Of a stretch of 64,000 nt of DNA, positions 44,007 through 55,445 are shown piece by piece. The stretch spans positions 744,001-808,000 of the forward strand of contig NC_070559.1 in assembly GCF_026914185.1 (NCBI RefSeq), read 5' to 3'. The translations under genes and the position numbers were made by a program. This DNA comes from Puccinia triticina (Eukaryota > Basidiomycota > Pucciniomycetes > Pucciniales > Pucciniaceae). Positions within the stretch are counted from its first letter, which is position 1, and the number at the start of each line of letters is the position of its first letter. The notes beneath the pieces are model-generated. The model was not told where the DNA came from and did no database searches. It worked only from the letters and a program-made list of their open reading frames with translations.

Positions 44007-45287
44007 TCCCAAAGAAGACCAGATTGCCCCCCGGGATGTTGTCCTACACAATAAAAATGGGCAAATAGGGCGCATTACCGATGAGTACTCGGGGTATTTG
44101 CCGCTGCGATACCCAATCCTTTTCCCCAGGGGTGAAGGGGGGTGGGTTTACCAAACTCCGAGCACTTCAGTCAATAGGAGTGAGTGCCACAAGCCATGAC
44201 TGTTAGGGTGTTGTGTTGAAATCTGATTTGTTGCCCGTAGAAATGAGAATCTCCCAGACCGAATGGTACGCATCAATGTTGTTTGCTAAGAACAACACGT
44301 TTAATCACCTGCACATGAGTCGGTCACTCTTCCAAGAGCTGGTCGTAGATCTGTATATTTGTGTTGAGCGGAGTCTACTCGATTTTATTCGCAAAAATCA
44401 ACGAAAATTGAAGGCTGACCTATACAAAGGGCTGGAAGAAGCTATCCGCAACGAGCTCGACATAGGGGGAAGGAAAGTTATACTGCCATCAACTTTCATC
44501 GGCTCTCCCCGTCACATGGTTCAACTGTATTAAGACTCGATGGCAATCGTTGATCACTACGACAAACCTTCCCTCTTTGTAACAGTAACTGCGAATCCCC
44601 AATGGCCAGAGATTCAGTCAATGTTGCAAACTGGCCAAACTGCCACTGATCGTCCGGACGTTGTTGCGCGTGTGTTCCGCCTGAAGATGAAGTCGATTTT
44701 GCACGACCTGACCAGAAACCACCGCCTGGGACGTGTTCGAGCATTTGTTTATTGCGTCGAATTTCAAAAGCGGGGCTTGCCCCATTGTCACATCATGCTA
44801 ATGTTACACCCAGCTGACGTACCTCGGACAGCGGAAGCGGTCGATGCTTTGGTTTGCGCCGAGATTCCAGACCACGAAACCAAACCAACGTTATATAATT
44901 TAGTGAAGACGCAGATGATCCACGGGCCGTGCTCTGTAGTAAAAGGTTGTATTGTCGATGGCCGTTTTTCGAAGAAGTTCCCTAAACCGTGGCAACATGA
45001 TATGGTGCTCAGCAATGACGCTTATCCGCTCTATCGGCGCCGGGACAGTGGCAGAACTGTTATCAAGTCAGGTCAACGGTACACAAGTCAACATGTTGTG
45101 CCATATAATAAGTACTTACTACTCCGGTACAACTGCCACATTAATGTGGAGGTTCCGTACGGCATTACAGCGACAAAGTACCTTTTCAAATACATATGTA
45201 AAGGTGTTGACCGTTTGGCATTGCAGTTAAGAGACGGAGATGAAACTGTTAGGTTCGTTCACGGTCGATACATTGGTCCATGCAAGG
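44007..45287 (+). pseudogene. Helitron Rep catalytic (HUH-Y2) domain
   Basis: Exon 44007-44179 (SGYLPLRYPILFPRGEGGW), intron GTGAGT...GCCCGTAG, exon 44241-45287. Motifs: FVTVTANPQWPEI, HUH motif GLPHCHIMLML (near 44780), and the two-tyrosine motif YLFKYICKGVDR (near 45180), which nick and join single-stranded DNA during rolling-circle transposition. An in-frame TAA at 44531-44533 (QLY-stop-DSMA) disables it. Confidence 0.88.
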
Positions 45288-45638
45288 GTTAGTATTCTCT
45301 TCTTTGTCCGTCGTCCCATCTCCGCTATCCGGTTTCTTTCATATGCTTCGGAATCGCGTTTTTTCATTGCATGTACGTACAAATTGAAGGCAGTTGGCCG
45401 AGCGTCAGGACATGAATCGTTATGACTATTCCATCTGTCCTCTTGCAAGATACAGGCCACATTATAGCCCATCGTCCAATGTGTTCATTAACTCCTGTGA
45501 TATTGGAATGGGCCGAGTTATTGTCATGTTTTTTATCAGTGTGCCGGAAATGTTATGCTCGCAGCCTTCTCAATCAGTCCATTTGTGAAGTGGTTGAGGG
45601 TTTCCAGTATTGATTCCTCTTCATGTGATTTCTCGCAG
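45288..45638 (+). other. Presumed intron of the Helitron gene
   Basis: GTTAGT...TTCTCGCAG, 351 bp, much longer than the other introns. Without it the Rep reading runs from YIGPCK to VHRLLQYPISDRYPA. It may contain inserted DNA. Confidence 0.45.
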
Positions 45639-47923
45639 CTGTCCACAGACTTTTGCAATACCCAATTTCTGACAGGTATCCCGCTATAATGCGACTTGTT
45701 TTGCACTTGCCTGGACATCAAACAATATTTTACCGAGATGCGGAGGGAGCACGAGAACAGATGAAAACAGGAACTGCAGATTTGACGACATTGACCCAGT
45801 TTTTTCAATTGAATAAAGACAACGCGCATGGCTATGGTAAACCGGCACGTGAACTCCTTTACAGTGAATTTCCTGACCATTTCTACTGGACCTCTGCCAA
45901 AGAATGGCTGCCCAGACGCCGTCCTTCGGACACCATCGGCCGGTTGTATTTCGCGACTCCGGTGGATGGAGAACGGTATTATCTTAGGCTGCTTTTGCTG
46001 AATGTCAGAGGCCCAACCAGTTTCGAAGACTTGAGGACATTCAAAGGCATTACCCACAAAAATTTCAGAGAAGCGTGCGAAGCGAGAGGCCTCCTGATGA
46101 CTGATACACACTACGAGTTGTGTTTACAAGAAGCGTGTGGTTGGATGTTAGGGCATGGTTTACGAAGCATGTTCTGCATGTTGTTAACTTCCAGCCCACC
46201 GAGCAATCCGAGCAGATTGTTGGCCATGTTCCTGGACGAACTCGCAAACGATTGTGCCTACCGTCTCCGAACTGATTTTCCAAGTCTTCCGGTGTCCATA
46301 GAAGTCTCGCACAGCCTGTGTTGCTTCCTTATCAATCAACAATTGGCCGTCGAAGGTCGGACCTGGGAAGACGTCGGCCTCGATCCTGTGGATCAGTTGT
46401 ATTGGCAGCAATATGGGCAGGGCCCTGGACAGGTTAATCAGAGCATCAGAGAAAGACCAATCATCGAAGTTAGTACCCTGAATCCCGGACAAAGAGTAAT
46501 ATTTGATCAAGTTTTCGGAAATTATAACACCAACAATTCAGCCCCGGTGTTCATCGACGGTCCTGCGGGATGTGGCAAAACTTATTTGATGAACGCGTTA
46601 ATTCAACATTTTAGTAAGAGCGGAGCTTCGGTGATGGCTGTTGCTTCCTCGGGAGTTGCAGCCATGGTCCTCGATGGTGGCGGTACAGCACATTCAAAGC
46701 TCTGAATACCGCTACAGGTCAATTCCGAGTCTCACGCAAATTACGACATCCGAACAATTTTAGGGCGGACGTTAGCAGAACTCAAACTGTTAATCTGGGA
46801 CGAAATCACAATGACTCACAAGAATGCAATCGAAATGGTCGACCGGTTGTTACAATACCTCTGGGACTCTTCCCTCCCGTTTGGAGGTGTTCAGGTCGTG
46901 TTCGGTGGCGACTTCCGGCAAACGTTGCCCGTAGTTCGTGGAGGTGATATATTTGCGCAAGGTTCAGCCAGTTTAATTGGGTCGTATCTATGGCCTCTGG
47001 TGAAACGTTTCAGCTTGACGGGTAACATGCGCTTGGTTGGTACTCGGGTTCACGGAGGAGACGCCTCTCCAGATGTCGGCATCAATTTCTTCTCGATCTG
47101 GTTACTGAATATCGGATTGGGGGCCGCCATGGTAAATAATGCCGAAGTGGTTTCTTTAGGTCAAGTACCTGTGATCAGCGGCCGGGTGGAAGGCCCGGTG
47201 TTGAATCAGCTCATCGAGTTTGTTTACGGTGATTTGCAAGCGGCTCGACAGTGCACGCACATCGATGATCTAGCTCAGTTTTATAGGTCACGCGCAATTC
47301 TGACACCGCTGAATGTCAACGGCAAACTGCTGAATTCAATTTGTCTGCGCCGTTTGCCAGGACGAGAGGTTGTGGTCCGGGCGGTAGACGAAGTGCTCAG
47401 CGATTGTGACGAGACATTGGGACCAGAATCACTGACTAACATCGACATTTCCGGCTTTTCAATGCCTTCTCTTCAACTGAAGGAGGGTATGCCAGTTGTT
47501 TGCATCCGGAACCTGACACTTGGGAGCGGGCTCTGCAATGGAAAGCGGCTCCTGATCAAAGGTGTTCAGCCCCATGTCCTGAAGTGCGAAGTCATGACTG
47601 GCCCGAACGCAGGAGACGAGGTGTTACTCCCAAAGATGGTTCTGATCCACGAGCCGGATCAGTTGTGTGCTACGAGGTTTGGAAGATGTCAGTTTCCGGT
47701 TGTTCCGGCTTTCGCGATGACAATCAACAAAGCTCAAGGCCAGACTCTAGGCCGTGTGGGAGTTTATCTTCCTCAACCGGTTTTTTCTCACGGGCAACTA
47801 TATGTCGCCCTGTCGCGGGCAACAAGTTGTGAAGGCCTACTTGTCGGCATTGTAGGTGGGAAAAATGTATCGGAGACGATAAATGTAGTGAACCTAAGTG
47901 TCATTAGAGATGCTGTGGTGTGA
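45639..47923 (+). pseudogene. Helitron helicase (PIF1/RRM3-like)
   Basis: In-frame continuation of Rep. Walker A GPAGCGKT near 46560, AVASSGVAAMVLDGGGTAHS, then after TGA 46703-46705 the Walker B region LLIWDEITMTHKNA, VQVVFGGDFRQTLPV (motif III), and near the end AFAMTINKAQGQTLGRVGVYL and GQLYVALSRATS (motifs V-VI). The helicase unwinds the donor strand. Apart from the single TGA the frame is open to 47923. Confidence 0.9.
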
Positions 47924-48145
47924 GACAAAGAATTAGGTTCTAGTGGTGGCTACTTGTACATCATAGACGGGGCAACATTGCTTCTCTTGTACTGTTTGTC
48001 TTTTTTTAGTGAAGTAACTATTTTGTAAAGTTGGACCAATGCTCCACGGATGCGTGGATATTCAGGACATTAGCGGTGTGAGGTGAGCAGTAGCCATTGT
48101 AATGTGCCCGGACTCAGTGTGGTACTTTGGCTGTGTTTTAATTTA

Positions 48146-48170
48146 CGCGGCGCAGCCGCGATTTCCCTAG
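48146..48170 (+). other. Helitron 3' terminus
   Basis: CGCGGCGCAGCCGCG hairpin followed by ATTTCCCTAG. The element ends at G48170 and host sequence resumes with T48171. Confidence 0.7.
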
Positions 48171-48384
48171 TTTAATATAAACCCAAGGGGGGTACCTTGG
48201 ATTTATATTTCATCAGTTCAGATCACCCAAGTTTAAATTGGTTAAGTGCATCCCAGTTTAACTGGGATAGCCTCAACCCATCCAATTGTGCTGGTAGTGC
48301 TGATCAGGTCCGCCAAAACTTGATCAGATGTCACAAAACTCCAGATTATATTGCGCAATTATATTGGCTCCAAACGGGGCCTAA

Positions 48385-49204
48385 TTGTACATTTCCTGAA
48401 AATGATGATTGAGGGGGTTTTCCACGTTTAAAAATGGATTTTTGGGGCCCCATAACTGCACAGGGAACATAATTTTCCCCTTTTAGATGAATTTTTTTGA
48501 GCTCTCTGTCTGCAGGTGTTCCTCATATTTTGCTGGCATTTACCAGCAAGCTGGTTTTGTAACAGTTCAAACAGATACACGGCAGTTGCGCGGATTAAGG
48601 TTTCGCCCGTCAAAACTGCCGTCAAAGACAAAACACCCGCCTGATTGACCGCCCACCTGTCGGCCTCCGGTCAGCCGTCAAACTGCCAGCCAAATTAACA
48701 GCCGAACAGCCGGCACTTGACTTCAGGCAAGTTTAACATAACTTGCCTGGGGTCGGTTGGCCGACGAACGCGCTTGACCTGACAACAGCCGGTGGGAACA
48801 GTGGCAAGATGCCGTCCTCCAGGCTAACCCCAAAAAAAGGGCAGAGGGCCAAGACAAAGTCCGCCCATCAGAGGGACACGTCACCCTCGGCCCTCTCATT
48901 TTTTCCAAGTCCGCTCATTGGATCACCGCCACCCTCCATCTGCCCCACCCTCACCAACCCACATCCTCAGATGTGTCCCTCTGCCCCTGCCTCCTCCTTG
49001 CCCGGCCCACACCCCATCCACAGTACGCCCACCTCCACATCACATCCTCCATCAAGCTCCGCACCTCGCTCGGCTCTCACATCCTCCATCGAGCTCTGCA
49101 CCTCGCTCGGCTCCATTGGCTCCTTCCGAGCCACGTTCAACTATTGCTCCTCCTCGCCTGCTCGCTTCTGAGCTTATTTTTACTATTGGTCGATCTTTCC
49201 AACC
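48385..49204. other. Unassigned DNA, pyrimidine-rich
   Basis: No gene. 48900-49170 is C/T-rich with CTCCATC- and CACCTC-type runs that open several meaningless frames. Confidence 0.4.
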
Positions 49205-49741
49205 ACAGGGAACGTTGTGAGGACCCGCCGAGATTCGTGCGGTCACTGATGGCCAGGCCTTTTCTTCTCATCACAGCCTCCAAGCTGAGGGAACACCGCA
49301 CCAGCCAACCACGCCAAGCCCATGATGAGCCCATCCCGCCGGCTGAGTTTGAGCAGCACTTCGGCTCTGTTATCGGTTGGTCCTCGAGAACTGGGTGGTG
49401 TGGCTGAGAGACCGAGAGGCTGATGCTCCTCATTTGCTTCTCCCCCGCAGAGTTGTCAAGCAAGGCATTGGGCAGCTCGATCGTTGCCGTCTCCATAAAG
49501 GGTGATCATCGAGCTCGGCGTTCCCTCAGGCACGATTGTCGGGTTCGACATCAACACGACCCTCTTTAGTGGCAACGAAGCGACGGCCTGCTTGGTCTAT
49601 GGCCTTGACAGACTCAGCCCTGCCCCGGACTCGCCGGATGATTCTCAGGTGTGCCCTCCGCGTATAAATAAGTATGGGGACGAACCGCTGCAGGCAGAGT
49701 TGTTGGCGCTTCTGGAAAGAGAAGCCGCACTCTCCCTCTAG
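49205..49741 (+). pseudogene. Allantoicase gene fragment
   Basis: 49502-49741 reads VIIELGVPSGTIVGFDINTT then LFSGNEATACLVYGLD, close to the conserved allantoicase segment in which a gamma/beta sheet is followed by DTxxFxGN. An acceptor CCCCCGCAG precedes the exon, and GSVIGWSSRTG upstream may be the degraded GWETRR region. Allantoicase cleaves allantoate in purine catabolism. Only a part of the N-terminal repeat is here, without the second repeat, so it is a broken or captured piece. Confidence 0.5.
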
Positions 49742-50199
49742 CTCGGTATCAAATTGATTTTTCTCTCCCATTTCCCTCTTGCCATTTATTCATAGAAAAA
49801 GCTGAAAAAAAAACATAGAAGAGCCAAAAAAAAGAACAAAAGCGATGTAAAAAAACCATAAAAACCAAAAAAAAGTGCCCTGGCGGCCATAAAAACTTTT
49901 TGAGAGTGCCATGCGAGTCGACCCAACAAACTGGGTCAAACCTGCGTGATTAGCGGGCAAATCGCCGGCGATTTGTGGTCAAAGGGCGGTCAAAAAGCCC
50001 TGACCGGTTTTTGTAGGGTCTCGGGTTGGACGGCGAGTTGCCGGATGGGTCAAGGTGCCCTATGTTTCGCCAGCGCGTTCTCTGATTGCGCATTGGCGGG
50101 GGTGCCGCCAAGTTCGGCGGTCCGCTTGACTGTTGACCGGAGGCCAGCATGTGAACGGTCATGAATGGCTGGGGCGCGTCCGTCAAATTGACGGCCGAA
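49742..50199. other. No gene seen
   Basis: A-rich tract (about 49790-49880) and unassigned GC-rich DNA. No repeat partner in the window. Confidence 0.35.
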
Positions 50200-50877
50200 C
50201 TTTGGGCGCTTCGGCGGCGATGTGCAACTGCCGTGTAGCCTTTGTTGGAACCCAGTATTGCACTCCTACCAACACCACAACAGCTGCACTGAGCACAGCG
50301 GGAAGCGTAGCAAAAGCGCAGCGCTTCTTGCCGCGCTACAATATGTTTTTAGCAGCGGGCAGCCGCTGTGCTTTTTGCTGATTCATCTTCAAGGAACAAT
50401 GTGAAGATTTCAGCAAGCTTTTTTCAGTGGCAGGCAGCGGTATTTTGCTGTGCTGGCCGCTGAGATAGCGGAAAACCGCTGCGCTGGGTGCTAAAAAGCG
50501 GGAAGACAGCTGAAATAGCAATAATTGATTGCTGAGCGCTGAAACAGCAGAAAAATGCTGTGCTGAGCACTGAAAATTGGCAATTTCTGCTGATCCCCGC
50601 TCTTCAGCGCACAAAAGCGCAGGGTTTTCTGCGCTCTGGACTGACTCCATTCTTGGCAAAAAAGTGACTCAGTTTCCAATACGGCTGCGGCCTACTGCAC
50701 GTAGTGCAGGCCAATTTACGCTCAGTGGAAAGTTTGCTGCGCTGGCACTGAAAACAGCGCCCGACCGCTGACGCTATTGCTGTTTGGCTCCAGGAACAGC
50801 GGATGGCTGCTGCGCTGCGCTATTTTGGCGCTTTTGTCAGCAAAGCGCAGCTGTTGTGGTGTTGCTCCTACCCTTCA
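50200..50877. repeat. AGCGCTG-rich degenerate repeat
   Basis: Dozens of GCGCTG, GCAGCGC and CAGCAG words in both orientations give weak hairpins throughout. It appears again in short form after 51907 (GGCAGGCAGTAGGCAGCACTGG), so the CACTA-like element probably inserted into it. Confidence 0.55.
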
Positions 50878-51906
50878 CACTAAAAAAAATTCTTATTTTG
50901 CCCAAAAAAAAATTAAAGTCAACATGAAAAAAATAAAACCAATATTTCACTCAGGGGAACAAACTGAGCATGCTGAGCCAAAAAAATAAAATGTCCAAAA
51001 CTGAGCAAAAATCATTGGACAATGTTTTGGGATGGTTTTTTTTCATGGGCCTGGCGGGCCTGGAGTGGGCTTGAGCGGGCCTTGAACAGACCTGAGACAG
51101 GCCTGCCCCAAAAGCACATTGGGTCAGTATTAAAGGAGTTTTGCCTTGCCCTGGGAGCTTCTGGGGCTTTTGATGGGCCCAAAATCTCAGAAGTATCAAC
51201 CCAGGCCACTGAATAGCCCATGGGCCTTTGAATTCCCAGAAAGCCCACTATGAGCCCCCACATAGCTAATGGGCTCTTGGTAGCCCATGATGATCTCCAT
51301 GGGCCAAAAGATACTCTCATGGGCTTTTGGTGGCCCATGAAGATCTCCATGGGCCAACAGATATCCTCATGGACTTTTGGTGGTCCAAAAAGCTCCCCAT
51401 GGGCTTTTTGTGGCCCAAAAAGGAAGCAAAAAGACCATGGGATCCCATGATGGAAGTATCTGTTGGGCCATAGGGATCTTCATGGGCCACCAAGAGCCCA
51501 TTAGCTATGTGGGGGCTCATGGTGGGCTTTCTGGGAATTCAAAGGCCCATGGGCTATTCAGTGGCCCGGGTTGATACTTCTAGACCACCAAAAGCCCATC
51601 TTGAGATTTTGGGCCCATCAAAAGCCCCAGAAGCTCCCATGGCAAGGCAAGACTCCTTGAATACTGACCCAATGTGCTTTTGGGGCAGGCCCGTCTCAGG
51701 CCTGCTCAAGCCCGCTCCAGGCCCGCCAGGCCCGTGAAAAAAAAAACCATCCCAAAACATTGTCCAATGATTTTTGCTCAGTTTGGGACATTTTACTTTT
51801 TTGGCTCAGCATGCTCAGTTTGTTCCCTTGAGTGAAATTTTGGTATTATTTTTTTCATGTTGACTTTTATTTTTTTGGGGGGGCAAAATAATAAATGTTT
51901 GTAGTG
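50878..51906. mobile_element. CACTA-like palindromic element
   Basis: Ends CACTAAAAAAAATTC and, inverted, CACTACAAACATTTA; the arms stay complementary for about 500 bp each around a centre near 51390. Flanking triplets are TCA and GCA, so the 3-bp duplication is imperfect. The centre has repeats of TCATGGGCTTTTGGTGGCCC and CCATGGGCC. No ORF. CACTA (En/Spm) assignment rests on the terminal pentamer. Confidence 0.55.
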
Positions 51907-52325
51907 GCAGGCAGTAGGCAGCACTGGAAGAGGATATTGTGCTGCTTTTTGTTGAGCAGTCCAGATCAAAGAACAGGATGGTTTGATTTTTTTTGGTGGT
52001 AAAAAAAAGGCTGAATCTTTGTTTTTAAGATAGTCTATCAGGGTCCAGGGCTTTCTTATCTTGTTTTTACTTTTCATGCTACATACATTTCACACACATT
52101 TCACATGTATTTTAGTCTACCTGAGGCAGCAGAAGTGCAAAGGTTTCTCCCTCATCCTTCCACAACCATCACCACTTGACCTCATCTTGTGTCCACTGCT
52201 TCTAACTCATCATGTGTTGGTGGTGTGGTTGAGTTTGCAAAGGGTGAGATGAGGAAAGTTCTAGCTTTGAATCTGAGACAGCTCAGGATCTGGTTAAAGA
52301 ATTGGGTTTAGGAAGGTAACAAGTA
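51907..52325. other. No gene seen
   Basis: Unassigned AT-rich DNA. Confidence 0.35.
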
Positions 52326-52870
52326 GACCCGGGTACCCGCGGTGGGTCCGGGTACTGTCTGTTTTTTTGGCCTCAAACGGACACCTGAACATGCCTGGGC
52401 AGCCAGGGGCGGGTACACAGGTACTTGTTGCAAGTACCCACGGGTACCTGCTTATCAAAAGAAGCCTAGTTGGGCCCTTCAATGACCCTCTGTTCCGGTC
52501 ATTGAGCTGAGTGTTTACTCCTCTTGATAACTGGTTATCCACTCAATGACCCAACCAAGTTATTGAGTGGAGTGTGTATGCACTCAATGACAAGATGAAA
52601 AGGTCATTGAGTGGAGTGTGTGCACTCAATGACCAGGTTGATCAGTGAGTGGAGTGTGTATCCACTCAATGACCCAGTCCGGCCATTGAGTGGAGTGTGT
52701 ATCCACTCAATGACCCAGTCCGGCCATTGAGTGGAGTGTGTATCCACTTGATGACCCAGTCCAGCCATTGAGTGGAGTGTATAACATTCATTTGATGACC
52801 CAATGACTGGGTCATCAAGTGGAGTGTGTATCCACCTAATGACCAGACCACAGCATCACAGTGACTTGAT
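52326..52870. repeat. GGGTACCCG motifs and tandem hairpin repeats (CACTCAATGA...TCATTGAGTG)
   Basis: 52326-52460 has GGGTACCCGC and GTACCCACGGGTACC palindromes. 52460-52860 has eight to ten ~40-bp units CACTCAATGACCCAGTCCGG...CCATTGAGTGGAGTGTGTAT that each fold back. The layout matches the arrays at 10398, 41020 and 55050. Element ends not found. Confidence 0.65.
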
Positions 52871-53509
52871 TTGCACGGAGTGCCTTGGGAATTCTTGTCA
52901 TGCGTTGGTCGCAAGTTTCCCACACAGTGTCCTGCGTGTGTGTCCCAAGAGACACCCCACATTTGTCTGGGCCCATGGGGAACAAAGACACGGACAGATT
53001 TATCTTGGCGATCCGGTGCAAAATACCTGCGTACATGGGAGGCATGGGGACCAGTGGGTTAGGAATTCTAGTTGATGCAAATCCAGGAGGGTTGGAAGTG
53101 ATCAATAGCAGTCATTAAAAAAAACTGACATGACTCACTGATAACAGGTTTGTTTTTGAGTGGTTGGGGGACCAGGAGGACTGAAACTGCAGCAGAGAGA
53201 AGTAGATCAGCCATGATTGGATGGCCCAGAGGGGGGGGGGACTGCAACAGGGACTCACCAACAGCGGAGAGAAGCCTTTTGAGCGGTTGGGGATCCGGGA
53301 TGGCTGGCTGGCGGTCCGGCTGGAATGTGGTTGGGTTCAATTGGGCGGGGAGGTGGGGTTGGGTAAGGGGACATTTTGGAGGGGGCAAGGGCGGGGGTAT
53401 GGGAGAGAAGGAGTTGGAAGAATACAGGCCGGGGGGCTGAAAAAAATTGTTTGTTGGATTCACAGGGTTCTGGAACCGTAAGCTTTTTGAGAATGGCTGT
53501 ATGTACATA
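52871..53509. other. No gene seen
   Basis: Mixed sequence. A G-rich plus strand at 53150-53440 opens several shadow frames without recognisable domains. Confidence 0.35.
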
Positions 53510-54142
53510 CAGTTGGTAGACAATTGTATCCACCACACCTTTTTGGACTCTAGAATCTCCCCCCACAAACTTCAAGTCATTCCTTTCAGTGAGATAGTTC
53601 AAAATAGGCTTACAAAGATGAATATGAGAAAATAAAAATGAAAAAAACAAAGTTGTGATTTTTGAAAAAGTTGAAAAAACACCATTTTTATTCTTCTTTT
53701 CAGAGAAAGGTGAATAGACAGAAAGCAAGAATAGAACATGGAAAGAATGATAATAAATGAAAAAATGCAACCCAAAAAAGTTTTTGCTTGGTGGGTGGAC
53801 AATCTGCAGTCAAAATGAGGACATTACAGTGCCAGAATGCCAGGTATGCTAGAGATGGCCATTTTGCATCCGGATACTGGCGCCTGTTTGGGTATACAAG
53901 GCCCTGTTCCCCCAATTCTTGACATCTACATCCACTGGCAGATTCCCCCATGTCTGAGCGGATACCCGTGCGGGTATCAGGGGATACCTGCCCCTTAAAA
54001 CTTGGAAATTGAGAGAGGGGGGAATCCCTCCTTCTTGTGGCAGGGGTTTTACACATACTCTCTGCAACCAACCTCAACAACCTGAAGGAATCCCATCAGG
54101 GGTTGCTTCTGGTTGCAGAGGTTATGCAACTTTGGCAACCGG

Positions 54143-55049
54143 TGTGGTAGACGGAAAAGTGGGAAAATAAAAAGTTTTTCTATGCCACATAATTACTCAT
54201 ACTAGGCCTAAAGATACCATCAAATGTACCCTAGAAATGGATTCTACGGCCAATTTCACCTCTAGTCACCACTGGAAGCACCCCTGGACCCCCTCTAGTG
54301 TGGAAGTTACACCTCATGGACACCTATCACACGGCCAGCCCCAGTAACCCAGCTGTCACCTGCTTCAACCCAAGTTTCACAGTAGTACACTTATACATAT
54401 CACAGGATACGTACCTGTCAGGCTACGCTCATTACATATTAGCTAAATACACTTGTTTATATACATACTCATGCAGTCTACTGTCACCTCATGCATGCGT
54501 TAGAATGTTCTTTTGTATATTCTGACATCATGTATGCACCCCTGGCATATTTAGAATGTTCTGTGGTATATTATGACACCATTCATGCACCCCTGAGGGG
54601 TTATGACATCATTTGTATCTACTCCCACCAGCTAAAATCCCTCACCCTGTTGTCTAGATTAGCTGAAACCCTAACCCACAAGCCCCTTTGGGGCTCCACT
54701 TTTGTCTATAAAAGGAGCTCTCTCCACCCCCAGTGGCCTGCTCCCCAGTTCCTCACCCAGAACTCACAAGTCACCCAACACTCATCCACACTCAAATCCT
54801 AAAACCCTTATAACAATAAATCAAACCTTATAACAACAATTCAACCCTTATAACAAAGTAATTAAAACACTTACACAGTGTCAGGCAAACAGATTTCATC
54901 TGGAACAAACCAGACCTATCACTTAATAAAACTTGCCAAGCTGAGCTTGGTGGGTCTTGTTGACTGATAACAGAAGGGCAGAGCTTGCAACTCCATCATA
55001 CCCTTCACCATTCAGCAAAAGGGTTTCATTACCACTTTTGAGTCTTACA
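54143..55049 (+). repeat. Solo LTR
   Basis: TGTGGTAGACGG...GTCTTACA, TATAAAAGGAG at about 54708. CCGG (ACCGG if the last A is shared) is duplicated on both sides, and removing the LTR restores GCAACCGGAAGGAATCC, the unit of the surrounding array. Related to the sequences at 12438 and 3078. Confidence 0.75.
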
Positions 55050-55445
55050 CCGGAAGGAATCCCTCCAGTTGCCAAGTTGGTATGAACTCTTCAACCGGAA
55101 GTAATTCCTTTGGGTTGTCAAGGTTGTATTGCCTCTATGCTGGAGGGGCTTCCTTCCAGTTGCAGAGGTCATACATGCAACCAGAAGGAATCCCCTCTGG
55201 GTGCAGAGGTAGTACAGCCTCAACAACCAGAGGGAATCAATTCCGGTTGCATAGGTTCTAGATATAAACTTGGCGACTGGAAGGAATTCCATTCAGGTTG
55301 CATAGGTCATACAACCTTGGCTACTGGAGGGATTCCTTCTGCTCACCAAGGTTGCATAACCTCTGTGACCGGAAGGAACCCCTCTGGTTGCAGAGGTAAG
55401 ACAACCTCAACAGCCGGAAGGGATCAAATTTTCTTGTCTTCAAGG
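55050..55445. repeat. Tandem hairpin repeats (CCGGAAGGAATCCCTCCGG)
   Basis: About ten units of 36-40 bp, CCGGAAGGAATTCCTTCCGG-type palindromes joined by TTGCAGAGGTCATACAACC-like spacers. Part of the hAT-type element. Confidence 0.75.

Larger units (their letters stand above)
34466..48170 (+). mobile_element. Helitron (5' end not located)
   Basis: The 3' end is clear: hairpin CGCGGC-GCA-GCCGCG (about 48146-48160), ten bases ATTTCCCTAG, then T (48171), as expected for CTRR ends in an AT target. The Rep-helicase gene (42261-47923) is on the plus strand. Putative OB-fold genes at 35455-38801 could be accessory ssDNA-binding genes of the kind Helitrons carry. The 5' TC end is somewhere between the left Harbinger arm and 42261. 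I set 34466 only as an outer limit. Confidence 0.6.
34200..48381. mobile_element. PIF/Harbinger-like element with long terminal arms, hosting a Helitron
   Basis: Left arm 34200-34360 starts GGCCCTGTTTGGAGCCAATA; the right arm (about 48215-48381) ends in its inverted copy, GGCTCCAAACGGGGCC. Both arms share further stretches (CATCCCAGTTTAACTGGGAT, CCAATTTAAACTTGG) over about 150 bp. TAA flanks both ends (34197-34199, 48382-48384), the 3-bp duplication usual for this superfamily. The Helitron (end at 48170) lies between the arms, so it inserted into this element. No Harbinger transposase is visible. Confidence 0.65.

Noticed and set aside
45227..45640. Separate small genes in the Helitron gap
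   Set aside because: The stretch is flanked by a GTTAGT donor and a CGCAG acceptor that reconnect Rep in frame, so it is best read as an intron.
48743..49496. Pro/Ser-rich ORFs
   Set aside because: They are composition-driven frames in C/T-rich DNA without domain or codon evidence.
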